From Gynuella sunshinyii YC6258 (GTDB lineage: Bacteria > Pseudomonadota > Gammaproteobacteria > Pseudomonadales > Natronospirillaceae): a stretch of DNA of 64,000 nt. Made by a program: the position numbers and the translations under genes. This document shows positions 26,092-36,527 of the stretch, piece by piece; position 1 is the stretch's first letter, and the number at the start of each line of letters is the position of its first letter. The notes under the pieces were generated by a model. The model was not told the origin of the DNA. It did not search any database and was given only the letters and a program-made list of their open reading frames with translations. The stretch is taken from assembly GCF_000940805.1 (NCBI RefSeq), contig NZ_CP007142.1, forward strand, positions 1,960,593 through 2,024,592, written 5' to 3'.

Positions 26092-28104
26092 TTACTTGCC
26101 GTTCACCAGCTCGAACAGACGGTCAACCACGATTGATTTCTCTTCAATATGCTCAATCTCTCCCTGAATTTCATTAATGTACCGAGTACACTCCTCGATT
26201 TGCTGGGTTGCCTGGGCAGAAGACGTCAGCACCTGATTCAGGTGTTCATTCAGTGACGTTGAACCCGAGGTAATCCAGCTCATAAATTCTTCGGTATCGT
26301 TAATGGCCGTCCAAATCTGCTCCACCGCAGCAGACACGGCATTGATGGTATCGCCGGTTTTTGCCAGACTTTCCTGAGTATTATGTGACAGCTGGCGAAC
26401 TTCATCGGCAACGACAGCAAAGCCGCGACCGGCATCCCCGGCACGGGCCGCCTCAATGGCGGCATTCAGAGCCAGCAGATTGGTCTGATCGGCGATGCCG
26501 GAGATAACTTTCAGAATACTCAGCACTTCATCGGAGCTTTTTTGCAGATCCTCTACCTGGGTGTGCAGGTTCTGGCGGCTGCTGGCCCGTGATCCGATGT
26601 TTTGAACATATTCGAGCAGCTGCTGCTGAATGGTTTCCAGTAACCCATTATTGGATAACGCGTGTTGCGATAGACGGTTATAGTTTTCAATCAGATGCCC
26701 GGTCATCGTTTTGTAGTCCCGCAAAATGGTCCCGGAATTTTGTTGCATCTGATTAATATGGGTCAGGCTGTTGATCCGGGCTTTTAAAAAATACTCGCGG
26801 AAATGACTGTATTGGAATGGAAAGCGGTCGGCGTAGTCATCTGAAAACTGTTCACCTTCAGCGACTTTGAAGAAAAACAACGCTGTCAGAGTCTGATTCA
26901 TATGAACCCCGAGCAACTCTCCGAAGGTTGAAAAGCCGGCGATAGTGAAGTCCTTGAATGCCGTTATCTCATTCAGATGGGTAGCATTATTCAGGCGCCG
27001 TAAAATACAATCGTTGGCCAGCATGGCAATTGGCTTTCCGGATTTTCCACGCATGAAATCACTAAACGCCGAAGTGGTGCTGGCAGCAAAATTTTTGGCT
27101 TTGACGAGGAACAGTTGGTCGCCGAATCCGAGATCCGAGAAAAAGTTAATGCTGCGTTCGTCTGAATTAATCGACGCAACCGAACGAATAAATATTTCGT
27201 TGCCGATTTCCACGCCGAAAGTGTAATCGTTCATCTTTTCCGTCAGAGCAGAAGCAGAACATTTCAACAAATTACAGAGTGCATCGACGATGGAGATGAC
27301 TTCGTTGTTATGGATGACGGTATGAACTTCGCGGGTGTGGGGGTCAGAGTCGGCGATAATAAACGACATGCCGGTCTTTTCGAAATTATGGGATTTCATA
27401 ATGCCATAGCGAATATCTTTGGCCAACTTCAGAAAAATGACGATGGCTTTGTTTTTCGCGACCTCTTTACCGTCATATATCAGCGCGTTTTTAAAATCGA
27501 GTTTGCCGCCAGCGGAGCCACCAATGAAGTAGCATGGAAAACGATCGGCGGCATAAAGCCCCTGCATAAAGAAATTTTCGCTTCGTGACAGACCATCAAA
27601 AAATGTCAGTGCTATGGTGTCCTGATAGCTGACCGGTAACGTTACTTTCAGATTTTTAATTTCGGCTCGAATTTTACGGATCCGTTCGTCGAGACTGAAC
27701 TTAACCTTTCCGGATAAAATATCTTCGCTGAATAATGGAACGGAATGGACTTCCACATTGGTAACGATATCGTGACTGAAGCTTTGCAGCACAATATTGT
27801 CCCAGCTGCCGTCAGCGGAATGATACAGGTGTTGCTGGCAGGAACTCAGCTCCCCGGCGGTCATGATGCCGATAACGTTACTGACAAAAGGCATTGCCTG
27901 TTTAAGGCGACTAAGGGTGTTTTCAAATTCGAGGTGAGGTGAAACAAAGGCCAGCACCAGAGCTGTTCCGGTTTTGCCAAAATCAAGTGTTGAAAGAGTG
28001 TTCTGACTGATGTCCCTGCTGCTGATCGATTTAACCCGAATGTATTGACTTGCCTGATAGGCGGTGAACGTTTCTTGTTTATTTTTGTTAAAAAACCACG
28101 ACAT
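26092..28104 (-). CDS. FIST-domain methyl-accepting chemotaxis protein (soluble)
   Basis: 670-aa chemoreceptor-like protein without obvious membrane segments. Residues about 30-400 form FIST_N and FIST_C sensor domains ([39 protein letters not shown]). The C-terminal 200 residues are a methyl-accepting signalling domain with the conserved tip [39 protein letters not shown] domains in NosP-type proteins bind heme and sense nitric oxide; whether this one does is not visible. ATG at 28104 is chosen with GAAGG upstream. It runs convergently into clpX with a 10-bp gap and lies within the nif block. Confidence 0.88.
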   Translation of the reverse strand: MSWFFNKNKQETFTAYQASQYIRVKSISSRDISQNTLSTLDFGKTGTALVLAFVSPHLEFENTLSRLKQAMPFVSNVIGIMTAGELSSCQQHLYHSADGSWDNIVLQSFSHDIVTNVEVHSVPLFSEDILSGKVKFSLDERIRKIRAEIKNLKVTLPVSYQDTIALTFFDGLSRSENFFMQGLYAADRFPCYFIGGSAGGKLDFKNALIYDGKEVAKNKAIVIFLKLAKDIRYGIMKSHNFEKTGMSFIIADSDPHTREVHTVIHNNEVISIVDALCNLLKCSASALTEKMNDYTFGVEIGNEIFIRSVASINSDERSINFFSDLGFGDQLFLVKAKNFAASTTSAFSDFMRGKSGKPIAMLANDCILRRLNNATHLNEITAFKDFTIAGFSTFGELLGVHMNQTLTALFFFKVAEGEQFSDDYADRFPFQYSHFREYFLKARINSLTHINQMQQNSGTILRDYKTMTGHLIENYNRLSQHALSNNGLLETIQQQLLEYVQNIGSRASSRQNLHTQVEDLQKSSDEVLSILKVISGIADQTNLLALNAAIEAARAGDAGRGFAVVADEVRQLSHNTQESLAKTGDTINAVSAAVEQIWTAINDTEEFMSWITSGSTSLNEHLNQVLTSSAQATQQIEECTRYINEIQGEIEHIEEKSIVVDRLFELVNGK

Positions 28105-28360
28105 ATTTGATATACCTTCAAGTGGTCGTCTGCCGGCGATGATCGAACAGGCTGACACAAAAGAATCATTATCTCAGCGTAGTTCAAAAACGGCCAATGT
28201 CCATTAGGCGGATATTGTTGAGGGCATAAAAAGTAACCTAAAAATAGAATTTTTTTAATCATTCGGTTAACAAGATAATAATGAGTATCGAAAACAGTTG
28301 GGCAGACTTTTCCAAATAATGATGGGAGCGGTTGTCGACATATTCGACGCAGTCATAAAC

Positions 28361-28427
28361 AAAAAACTCCCCACCCACCGGATAACCTGTTCAAGTGTTC
28401 TGTCATAAACAGGGACCGGTGGGTTGG
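28361..28427 (-). terminator. Terminator after nifF
   Basis: On the minus strand CCAACCCACCGGT and ATCCGGTGGGTGGG pair, with an inner CCTGTTT/AACAGG stem, followed by a T-run (28361-28366). The rest of the gap 28105-28360 holds no gene or site that I can support. Confidence 0.8.
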
Positions 28428-28446
28428 TAGAGCCGAGGATGCCAGG

Positions 28447-29100
<654 letters not shown>

Positions 29101-29131
29101 TTAGACGCGCCTTAAACCGTGGCGATCAAAA

Positions 29132-29147
29132 TGTCACGAATGCGACA
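29132..29147 (-). promoter_or_regulatory. NifA upstream activator site for nifF
   Basis: TGT-CACGAATGCG-ACA fits TGT-N10-ACA exactly. It lies about 80 bp upstream of the nifF -24 element. Confidence 0.8.
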
Positions 29148-29254
29148 ATCCGTTTCGGGTGAAAAAAAAGCCGCTGTGTCGGCTTTATAACAAAAGTGCC
29201 GTGTAAAAACGGCTTAATTGCATCAGCGGCGGTCATGCTTTGATTTCATTTACA

Positions 29255-29833
29255 TCAATAAATCGCAGGCTTTTTATGGGCCACACCAAGGTGACAGTCC
29301 ACGCAGGTTTCATTGTTTTCCTGCCACGCTGCCGGATCATGATGATTTCTGGCCCGGATACTCTGCATGCTGATGTTCCATTGCTGTGGGTTGTGGCAGT
29401 TTTTACATTCCTTGGAGTCCCGGTTTTTCATCGTGTTGAAAACCACTTCAGCCTGATGTACCCGTAACTGCTCAAAGTTTTCCAGGTTCACCGTGCCTTT
29501 CAATTGATGATAGATATCTTTGGTGGCCCGGATTTTAACCAACATTTTGGGGAAAAATTCTTTGGGGACATGGCAGTCCGCGCACTGCGCCTGAACACCG
29601 GTTTCATTATTAAAGTGGATGGACTGTTGATACTCCTCAACAATGGTATCCATACCGATATGGCAGCTGTAACAAAAGGCATTGGCATTGGTGGCGTTGA
29701 TGGCACCATGAAAAGCACTCAAACTCAGTGCGCCCACTGCCACGGCTGCGAAACCACCCATCGGAATACCCAGTAACCATTTTCTTCGTGAAGGAATCCA
29801 AAGTCGCCGCCAGAATGATTGTGTCTGATTCAT
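29255..29833 (-). CDS. NapC/NirT-type tetraheme cytochrome c
   Basis: 192-aa membrane-anchored cytochrome. One N-terminal membrane helix (WLLGIPMGGFAAVAVGALSLSAF), then four CxxCH heme motifs: CYSCH, CADCH, CKNCH, CVDCH. This is the quinol-dehydrogenase module that passes electrons between the membrane quinone pool and periplasmic partners. It lies 47 bp downstream of the octaheme gene, the arrangement seen for HaoC with Hao in Campylobacterota. ATG at 29833 with GAGG upstream. Confidence 0.9.
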   Translation of the reverse strand: MNQTQSFWRRLWIPSRRKWLLGIPMGGFAAVAVGALSLSAFHGAINATNANAFCYSCHIGMDTIVEEYQQSIHFNNETGVQAQCADCHVPKEFFPKMLVKIRATKDIYHQLKGTVNLENFEQLRVHQAEVVFNTMKNRDSKECKNCHNPQQWNISMQSIRARNHHDPAAWQENNETCVDCHLGVAHKKPAIY

Positions 29834-29847
29834 AAACACCTCGTGAT

Positions 29848-29870
29848 CCCTCCGCCGGAAAGACGGAGGG
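29848..29870 (-). other. Intercistronic hairpin between hao-like and napC-like genes
   Basis: CCCTCCG and CGGAGGG form a GC-rich stem with no T-run, in the 47-bp gap. Likely an mRNA-stability or processing stem rather than a terminator. Confidence 0.6.
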
Positions 29871-29880
29871 CGGTCATGTA

Positions 29881-31326
29881 TTAATCTTCGTTGGCATAAC
29901 GTTTTTTGAATTCCGCCTGGGCTTTTTGGCGGGCTTCCGTCACTTCTTTCGGTTCATTACCGGTGAACCATAGGTGTTCAGGACTTTCCAGAATCTCAGC
30001 CAATACCTTTCGGGCGGCTTCTGCTGCTTCGTGTTTACCCTCTTTTTCCGCCTTTTCGACGTATTCGTTGTATTCCGGAATCAGTTCCATATAAAACCGT
30101 TCTGCGACTTCGTAGAGACCGTGCCATTGGGTATAGTCCGGTGCCATCATGGCTGCACCATGACGGGCGCGACGACCTTCGTGGTGCCATAGATAGAACC
30201 AGGTCCACTCGATCTTTTCGTCAAAGGCAACATCAGTCATCAAACCTTGTTCCTGTAGCGTTGCCATCATGCGTTTGCCGGGGATGGCGAATTTGGTGTT
30301 ATACAGTTCGACCAGACTGTCAAACTGGGTATAGAACGAATCGATCATGGAACTGGTATGGCAAGCATCACACACCGCACTCATATCACGTCGACGCTCC
30401 TGCCAGGTTTTGACGGTCTGGCCCTGTTTTATTGCTGTGGCATCAATTTTCTCCGATACCGCCGGGCGCAGAGTCCAGGAAATCCGGTTGCCGACATCAT
30501 GGGTAACCGGCAGTTCGCGAGTGGCCGACATATGGCAGGTGGCACAGGTGGGAGCAGCGTCATAGTCTTCACCGACGATCCATTTTGCCGATTCCATATT
30601 CATACGGTCGACGTTGGCATAAAAATTAATGCCGTGTTTGGATTCGTCGTAAACTTCTTTTTGCGGATGATCCGGACCCAGGTGACACTTTCCACAGGCT
30701 TCCGGACGGCGAGCCTGTATCATGGAAAATTCGTGCCGCTGATGGCAGGCGGTGCAGGCACCCACAGAACCATCCGGATTGAGACGACCTATGCCGGTAT
30801 TCGGCCAGGTGGTCGGGTCCAGATCGCCATTGGCCATGACTTTTACTTCCGAACCGTGGCATTGCCAGCAACCATTAACTGCTGCCGGTGATTGTCCGTT
30901 CATCGTCATGGCACCTTCGACCACTTCCGCCAACATGTTATCAAGCGAACCAATAATTCTTCCGGCATTGGCATGATGACTGGCAGAAAACTCCGCAACC
31001 TCTTCGTTATGACAGGCTGAACAGTCTTTAGGAGAGACAATGACTGAAATGGTATAGCCTTCATGGTGAATGGCGTCTGGATCATCATTGTTGGCCTGAT
31101 GGCACTCATAACAACCGACATTGGCGCCAAAGTGTTTGGAGCGGCCCCACTGAGCATAGATGCTGGGATCTTCCTGTTTGTGGCAGGCTACACATTCCTT
31201 GCTTTGATCACTCAGACTTTTGAAGGGTTTGAGCATCAAGGCTTTGGCACTCACCTGTCCGGAGAAAGTTATTGTCAGAACCATCAGGATGGCCCAGGGG
31301 AGTAGTAAATGTATTTTCGATTTCAT
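29881..31326 (-). CDS. Octaheme c-type cytochrome, hydroxylamine oxidoreductase (Hao) family
   Basis: 481-aa periplasmic multiheme protein with signal peptide (MKSKIHLLLPWAILMVLTITFSGQVSA). Eight CxxCH sites can be counted in order: CVACH, CYECH, CSACH, CWQCH, CTACH, CGKCH, CATCH, CDACH. That number, and the segments HHEGRRARHGAAMMAPDYTQWHG and CHMSATRELPVTHDVGNRISW, fit the Hao family. Family members oxidise hydroxylamine or, when partnered with a NapC-type cytochrome as here, may reduce nitrite or hydroxylamine. Direction depends on the catalytic heme-crosslinking Tyr, which I cannot assign without an alignment. AAGGAA precedes the ATG. Confidence 0.87.
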   Translation of the reverse strand: MKSKIHLLLPWAILMVLTITFSGQVSAKALMLKPFKSLSDQSKECVACHKQEDPSIYAQWGRSKHFGANVGCYECHQANNDDPDAIHHEGYTISVIVSPKDCSACHNEEVAEFSASHHANAGRIIGSLDNMLAEVVEGAMTMNGQSPAAVNGCWQCHGSEVKVMANGDLDPTTWPNTGIGRLNPDGSVGACTACHQRHEFSMIQARRPEACGKCHLGPDHPQKEVYDESKHGINFYANVDRMNMESAKWIVGEDYDAAPTCATCHMSATRELPVTHDVGNRISWTLRPAVSEKIDATAIKQGQTVKTWQERRRDMSAVCDACHTSSMIDSFYTQFDSLVELYNTKFAIPGKRMMATLQEQGLMTDVAFDEKIEWTWFYLWHHEGRRARHGAAMMAPDYTQWHGLYEVAERFYMELIPEYNEYVEKAEKEGKHEAAEAARKVLAEILESPEHLWFTGNEPKEVTEARQKAQAEFKKRYANED

Positions 31327-31802
31327 CGGGGCGTATTCCTTTTAACGGTAGTCCCATCTGAAAACTGGACAGGCATTACTCAGTAAACAGCCAGGGGCAG
31401 TATTTTTTGAATTTTGTTTTTAGCTTAGCTGACGATGAGCAATTATCTTAGAGGACTTCTGGTTCATTCGGAGGTATCTGATTTGACCTGAGTCAAGAAA
31501 TGATAGAGATAAAGTTGACTCTTGATTTTAGACTATTAAATAAGTTTTTTTGCAATACCTATTAATAGTTACGATGACGGTTTTTTAATATATCTTTGTA
31601 GGTATTAAGAGTTTTTTGCGCCCGCGCCCCATGAAAATAAAAATCTGATGAGATTCGCGGGCCGCCTAATCGTAGTAACAAACATACAATGGATAAAGTC
31701 CCTTAACCGATTTATTCATGCCCGGTGGGCCATTCAGTCATTGCAGATCTGCTTAACTGGCTGTTATCAAATAGGAACGGACTTGAGGCAGCTGCCAATC
31801 TT
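31327..31802. other. 476-bp gap between rnfH and the hao-like gene, with FNR/Dnr-like box
   Basis: AT-rich regulatory region for the minus-strand hao-like operon. TTGAC-CTGA-GTCAA at 31483-31496 is a perfect inverted repeat of FNR/Dnr form (consensus TTGAT-N4-ATCAA), about 157 bp before the hao-like ATG. I see no coding sequence, no clear sigma-54 promoter and no convincing terminator for the rnf operon here, apart from the weak GCCC-ACC-GGGC stem near 31718-31728. Confidence 0.55.
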
Positions 31803-32066
31803 TTAATCGTCATCTTCGTCATCATCATCGTCCTGGATTTTGATGATTTGACGGTAAATTTCGACCCGGTCGCCATCGTGTAACGGAGTATCCAGTTTCA
31901 CCAGTCTGCCAAAAATACCGACCCGCTGTTTGTTGAGATCAATATCCGGAAAGCGCTGCAAAATACCCGATTGCTCTATCGCCTGCTGCACATTGATATC
32001 CTCCGCCACCTGAATGGGAATCCAGGCACTGCGGACCTGTTCATTGTAAGCAACGGAAATTTTCAT
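31803..32066 (-). CDS. rnfH: RnfH family protein
   Basis: 87-aa ubiquitin-fold protein last in the rnf operon, as in nif-linked rnf clusters of Azotobacter and Rhodobacter. Sequence MKISVAYNEQVRSAWIPIQVAEDINVQQAIEQSGI and FGRLVKLDTPLHDGDRVEIYR is typical. Unusual feature: a strongly acidic C-terminal tail of nearly all Asp/Glu. Its ATG overlaps the rnfE stop by one base. Biochemical role unknown. Confidence 0.9.
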   Translation of the reverse strand: MKISVAYNEQVRSAWIPIQVAEDINVQQAIEQSGILQRFPDIDLNKQRVGIFGRLVKLDTPLHDGDRVEIYRQIIKIQDDDDDEDDD

Positions 32067-32749
32067 TATGCCTCCTGTAATTGAGTCAGAGTGGTATTCG
32101 TGGCCGGCTTCCTCCGATGTTGGTCAATCAGCCGTTTGATCGACAATAAAAACCCCAACATGATAAAACCGCCAGGTGGTAGCGCCATCAACAGTGCGCC
32201 CTGATAGTTATCCACAACCGTAGTATCCAGCCAGTGCAGATGCTCGCCCAACAATAACGATGCATTGTGAAACAACGTGCCGTTGGCGATGAGTTCGCGT
32301 ATGGCACCGACGACGACCAGCACCCAGGTAAAACCGAGTCCCATGGCCAATGCATCGGCCAGAGATGCTCTGGCGGTCTGTTTGGAAGCGAATGCTTCAA
32401 CCCGGCCAAGAATGGCACAGTTGGTCACGATCAACGGAATAAACAGTCCCAAGACCTTGTACAGCTCGTGCATCCAGGCATTGATAAACATCTCTACCAC
32501 GGTGACCACCGACGCAATCAATACAATAAATGCCGGAATTCGCACCTGTGGTGTAATCACACCTTTCAGTAATGATGATAACAAGCTGGCGGCGATCATC
32601 ACCGCAATGGTGGCAAGGCCCATGCCGAGCCCGTTAGTGGCCGTGGTGGTGACCGCCAGTAACGGACACAGGGCCAGCATCTGTTCAAGGGCGACATTAT
32701 TACGCCATAGGCCGTCACTGAATATCTGTGCATAGGTGTGGTCGCTCAT
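32066..32749 (-). CDS. rnfE: Rnf complex subunit E
   Basis: 227-aa integral membrane subunit of the Rnf ferredoxin-NAD oxidoreductase. Motifs: LWRNNVALEQMLALCPLLAVTTTATNGLGMGL and TNCAILGRVEAFASKQ (paired with RnfA in binding a membrane [2Fe-2S] centre through the conserved Cys of TNCA and LCPLL). Six hydrophobic segments. One base between rnfG stop and rnfE start region; operon member. Confidence 0.94.
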   Translation of the reverse strand: MSDHTYAQIFSDGLWRNNVALEQMLALCPLLAVTTTATNGLGMGLATIAVMIAASLLSSLLKGVITPQVRIPAFIVLIASVVTVVEMFINAWMHELYKVLGLFIPLIVTNCAILGRVEAFASKQTARASLADALAMGLGFTWVLVVVGAIRELIANGTLFHNASLLLGEHLHWLDTTVVDNYQGALLMALPPGGFIMLGFLLSIKRLIDQHRRKPATNTTLTQLQEA

Positions 32750-33412
32750 TTATGGTTCCTCGCTGGCAGGCAGATCGATCATCATCGCCTGTTCATGTTT
32801 TTGGACAAACAGAAGTGCTTCATAAACGGCCTTGACCACTGCCCTGGGGGTAATGGTCGCACCGGTAAACTGATCAAATTCTCCACCATCTTTTTTCACC
32901 TGCCATTGTTGGGCAGTGGTATTGTTCAGTGAGTGGCCTTTAAACCGGGTGATCCAGTCATCTTTGGCCACCTCGATTTTGTCACCCAATCCAGGTGTTT
33001 CCGTATGGCTGATCACTCTGACTCCAAGCAGTTCACCACTCAGAGTGACCCCTATCATCAAGTGAATATCACCGCTATAGCCTTTGGCCGCAGTCTGAAA
33101 GGCAACCGCCATCAGATGACCGTTTTGTCGGGCCGGATAAATGATCACCGGCTCCGGTAAATAATCGGCATCCGTCAGTTGAAACGTTTCCTGATCAGGA
33201 TGGTTATCATAAACACCAGCTGGCAATACCTGTTGTAACAACGCCTGACGATCTTCAGTCATCCGCAAACGAATATCTTCCATGGTGGAGTGATAGCCCA
33301 TATAAATGATGATGCTGATCATGCAACATAGCCCGGCGAGCATGCCGGCCTGGTAGCTAACCTGAGCGCGGTAACTTGGATCGGCCTGCCCTTTGATAAC
33401 ATCCTGATGCAT
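32750..33412 (-). CDS. rnfG: Rnf complex subunit G (covalent FMN)
   Basis: 220-aa subunit with one N-terminal membrane helix (AGLCCMISIIIYMGY) and a periplasmic FMN domain. The flavinylation motif is visible as FTGATITPRAVV near residue 183, with Thr as FMN attachment site by family knowledge; ETPGLGDKIE upstream is also conserved. Lies 4 bp after rnfD. Confidence 0.94.
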   Translation of the reverse strand: MHQDVIKGQADPSYRAQVSYQAGMLAGLCCMISIIIYMGYHSTMEDIRLRMTEDRQALLQQVLPAGVYDNHPDQETFQLTDADYLPEPVIIYPARQNGHLMAVAFQTAAKGYSGDIHLMIGVTLSGELLGVRVISHTETPGLGDKIEVAKDDWITRFKGHSLNNTTAQQWQVKKDGGEFDQFTGATITPRAVVKAVYEALLFVQKHEQAMMIDLPASEEP

Positions 33413-33416
33413 CGCG

Positions 33417-34487
33417 TTACCTCTTTTGCCTTTGTGTTAATGGCCGGCCACCGCGCCTGCGGCCATAAATGCGTGGGCGCAGATATTGGTCCAGCAGCGG
33501 GGTCAGGGCATTCATCATCAGTACTGAAAAGGCAACCGCTTCGGGATAACCACCCCAGGTGCGGATCAAAAACGTCAGCCCACCGCAGCCGGCTGCGAAT
33601 ATTGTTTGTGCGCCTTTTCCGGCAGGGGAAGTGACCGGGTCCGTGGCAATGAAAAAAGCACCCAGCATCAGCCCGCCTGACAGCAAATGAAACGTAGCGG
33701 GTGGATAAAGCGCCGGATTGAGATGATGAAAAAATGTTGCCAGTGCAACGACCGTAGCCAGCATGGTGACCGGGATATGCCAACTGATCACCCGGACCAA
33801 TAATAACCAGATCCCACCAATCAGCATCAACAACGCCGAGGTCTCACCCATGCTGCCGCTGGTCAGGCCGAGGCCGGACGAATATAAGGAAAATTGCTGT
33901 AGCGTCTGCTGCGCCGGAATGCTCTGAGTCAGTGCGGTCTTTAGTGCACCCAGCGCCGTTGCCCCTGTCATGCCATCGGCCACGGGTAATAGTCCGAGTG
34001 TGATTTGCAGGCCATGCCAGAATCCCGGAGCGTCAGATGAAAATATCGGCGTGGCGTGTGCCCAGGTGGTCATCGGTACCGGAAACGAAATTAACAGCGC
34101 AGTGCGCGCCAGCATGGCGGGATTAAACAGATTCTGACCCAGACCACCGTATAAATGTTTGCCTATGGATACGGCAAACACGCTGCCAAATACCGCAATC
34201 CACCAGGGCGCCCAGGGGGGCAGGCATAATGCCAGCAACCAGCCTGTGAGCAGAGCGGACCAATCCAGCAAGCGGGTAGCACTCTGATGCCGCAATCTGA
34301 GCATGATATATTCCGTCCCGATGGCGGTGGCCACACTGAACAGCCAGAGATTGATGGCAGGCCAGCCAAACAGATAAAAGCAGAAGACCGTTCCGGGCAC
34401 CAGTGCCAGACAAACATGCGCCATAATTCGATTAATGCTGGAGCGATCATGGGCATGGGGAGCGGAAACCAGATTCACGATGGTCAT
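33417..34487 (-). CDS. rnfD: Rnf complex subunit D (covalent FMN)
   Basis: 356-aa membrane subunit with about nine hydrophobic segments. VADGMTGATALGALKT contains the TGAT flavinylation motif. GKHLYGGLGQNLFNPAMLARTALLISFP and FFIATDPVTSPAGKGAQTIFA are family signatures. ATG overlaps the rnfC stop (4 bp). Confidence 0.94.
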   Translation of the reverse strand: MTIVNLVSAPHAHDRSSINRIMAHVCLALVPGTVFCFYLFGWPAINLWLFSVATAIGTEYIMLRLRHQSATRLLDWSALLTGWLLALCLPPWAPWWIAVFGSVFAVSIGKHLYGGLGQNLFNPAMLARTALLISFPVPMTTWAHATPIFSSDAPGFWHGLQITLGLLPVADGMTGATALGALKTALTQSIPAQQTLQQFSLYSSGLGLTSGSMGETSALLMLIGGIWLLLVRVISWHIPVTMLATVVALATFFHHLNPALYPPATFHLLSGGLMLGAFFIATDPVTSPAGKGAQTIFAAGCGGLTFLIRTWGGYPEAVAFSVLMMNALTPLLDQYLRPRIYGRRRGGRPLTQRQKR

Positions 34488-35953
34488 GCGGTGCCCTCTT
34501 CAGTATGACTGGATTTTGATTTTCGTTTCGCTGCCTTGGCGGCTTTTGCGGCTGCTTTGGCTTCAGCTTCCTGTTGTTGCCGGGCGGCTTTGGCGTCGCT
34601 GAGCTGGCGAGTGAGGTCGAGTTTTTTCTGTTCGTTCTGGCGTTGACTCAATGCACCCTTGGCGTATTGAAAATGATGCACCAGCGGGATGTGTGCCGGA
34701 CACACATACGAGCAGGAGCCACACAGAATACAATCGCCCAGGCCATAATCCTGAGCGCCGTCAAGATCATTGTTCTGACTGTGTTGGGCCATGGCATTCG
34801 GCATCAATCCCATCGGGCAGGCGGAAACACAACGGCCGCAACGTATGCACTCCATGGTGTCGGTATTGCCGACTTCGTTACGGGTCAGGGCCAGCAGACC
34901 GGATGCTCCTTTGATCACCGGCACATCCAGTGAGTGAATGATATGACCCATCATCGGGCCGCCGATCAATATCCGTTCCGGTTCGGTGGTCAAACCGCCA
35001 CACGCATCAATCAAAAAACGCGCCGGAGTGCCAATCAGGGCATTAACATTGCTGGGGTGGTTAATATGACCGCCGGCCACCGTAACAATTCTGGAAATCA
35101 ACGGTTTACCTTCTCTCAGAGCCATACTGATGGCGCGGGCGGTGGCAACATTATGCATGATCACACCGATATCAGAAGAACGCCCACCAGCGGGCACCTC
35201 CCGGCCAGTCACCGCTTGTATGAGTTGTTTGGCAGATCCCATGGGGTAGCGCGCCGGCACTACCTTGACACGAATATCACTGTGGCTGTTACAGGCGTCA
35301 GTCATGGCGGCAATGGCCGCCGGTTTGTTATCTTCGATACCAATAATGGTACTGCGGGCACCGCTGATGTACTGAATCAATCGCGCGCCATCCACGACCG
35401 CTTCGGCATATTCCTGCATGACCCGGTCATCGGCGGTCAGGTAGGGTTCGCACTCGCTGCCATTAAGAATCAGCAGATCGACTTTTTCTCGGCTTTTATC
35501 CAGTTTGACAGCCGCTGGAAATACCGCGCCACCGAGACCGACAATACCAGACTCCGCTATTTTCCGTGCCAGCACTTCAGGTGCCAGATTAAACGGATCT
35601 TCAATCTCCGGTAACTCACACCATTGATCTTCCCCGTCACACTGCAGCACGATGCCTGGCGCCGTCAGACCGGAAGGGTGGGGAACCTGAATATCTCCCA
35701 GGGCAACGATGGTACCGGAACTGGGTGCATGGACGGGTGCAGATACAGAGCCGGCTGCTGTTGCCAGTAATTGCCCCTTTTTCACCCGCATACCGGGTTT
35801 AACTATGACTTCTGCCGCTGCACCGGCATGCTGCCGTAAAGGCAGGTACAGATGCTCCGGGATGCCGAGTGAGGCAATGGGAATTTCAGCGGTGTATTGT
35901 TTGTGTCCTTCCGGATGAACACCGCCACGAAAAAAACTGAAATTGAACATCAT
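34484..35953 (-). CDS. rnfC: Rnf complex subunit C
   Basis: Peripheral NADH/FMN and two-[4Fe-4S] subunit, about 489 aa. Barrel region GGVHPEGHKQYTAEIPI, glycine-rich flavin/NADH segment GIVGLGGAVFPAAVKL with LLILNGSECEPYLTADDR, and two ferredoxin clusters: CIRCGRCVSACP and CILCGSCSYVCP. The last 60 residues are a Lys/Ala/Gln coiled coil, as in many gammaproteobacterial RnfC. I start at the ATG pair 35953/35950, just after the rnfB stop; the longer ORF start at 35995 lies within rnfB. Confidence 0.94.
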   Translation of the reverse strand: MMFNFSFFRGGVHPEGHKQYTAEIPIASLGIPEHLYLPLRQHAGAAAEVIVKPGMRVKKGQLLATAAGSVSAPVHAPSSGTIVALGDIQVPHPSGLTAPGIVLQCDGEDQWCELPEIEDPFNLAPEVLARKIAESGIVGLGGAVFPAAVKLDKSREKVDLLILNGSECEPYLTADDRVMQEYAEAVVDGARLIQYISGARSTIIGIEDNKPAAIAAMTDACNSHSDIRVKVVPARYPMGSAKQLIQAVTGREVPAGGRSSDIGVIMHNVATARAISMALREGKPLISRIVTVAGGHINHPSNVNALIGTPARFLIDACGGLTTEPERILIGGPMMGHIIHSLDVPVIKGASGLLALTRNEVGNTDTMECIRCGRCVSACPMGLMPNAMAQHSQNNDLDGAQDYGLGDCILCGSCSYVCPAHIPLVHHFQYAKGALSQRQNEQKKLDLTRQLSDAKAARQQQEAEAKAAAKAAKAAKRKSKSSHTEEGTA

Positions 35954-35954
35954 G

Positions 35955-36485
35955 TCAGGCTGCCTTGGGTTTGGGCCATTGCCAGTTATCAGCATTGGTT
36001 TTTATGCTGACCATTTCGATACAGTCATCGGGACAGGCGTCAAGGCATTTACGACACCCGGTACAGGCATCGGCAAATACCTGATGAATCTGCTTGTTGG
36101 CACCGATGATGGCGTCCGTTGGGCATACCTTGTAACACCGTGTACAGCCTGAGCAGTTCTCTGCCACGATCATCGCCACTTTTACCTCGGCAACCACTGC
36201 TTCGGCATCAAGATCCACACCCATTAATTCCGCCAGCCGGGTGGCCAGCTGCATACCCCCTGGTGGGCAACAGGTCACTGGAGCCTGCTGGCTGGCAATC
36301 GCTTCGGCTGCCTGACCACAACCTGGCAAACCACACTGACCACACTGGCTGCCCGGTAACAGCGCCTGAATTTCCTGTACCAGAGGGTTTTCCTCCACGG
36401 CGAAAAACCGGCTGGCATAACCTAATATTGTTCCAATGATCAGACCGAGAGCCGTCATGACGCCTACAAGTGAGATGAATAGCAT
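35955..36485 (-). CDS. rnfB: Rnf complex subunit B (polyferredoxin)
   Basis: About 176-aa iron-sulfur subunit, the ferredoxin entry point. N-terminal membrane anchor (MLFISLVGVMTALGLIIGTILGYA), an Fe-S domain CGQCGLPGCGQAAEAI with CCPPGG, and two [4Fe-4S] motifs CSGCTRCYKVCP and CTGCRKCLDACP. The ATG at 36485 is preceded by GGAGGA; the ATG at 36500 overlaps that ribosome site and is less likely. Confidence 0.94.
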   Translation of the reverse strand: MLFISLVGVMTALGLIIGTILGYASRFFAVEENPLVQEIQALLPGSQCGQCGLPGCGQAAEAIASQQAPVTCCPPGGMQLATRLAELMGVDLDAEAVVAEVKVAMIVAENCSGCTRCYKVCPTDAIIGANKQIHQVFADACTGCRKCLDACPDDCIEMVSIKTNADNWQWPKPKAA

Positions 36486-36527
36486 AGTGATATCCTCCAT
36501 TGGGTAAGGTCGTACTGACGACCCCGA

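Noticed and set aside
30358-30891. 177-codon plus-strand frame opposite the hao-like gene
   Set aside because: Antisense to eight well-ordered CxxCH motifs; no ribosome site.
34934-35614. 226-codon plus-strand frame opposite rnfC
   Set aside because: Antisense shadow of a clear rnfC reading frame; no homology that I recognise.
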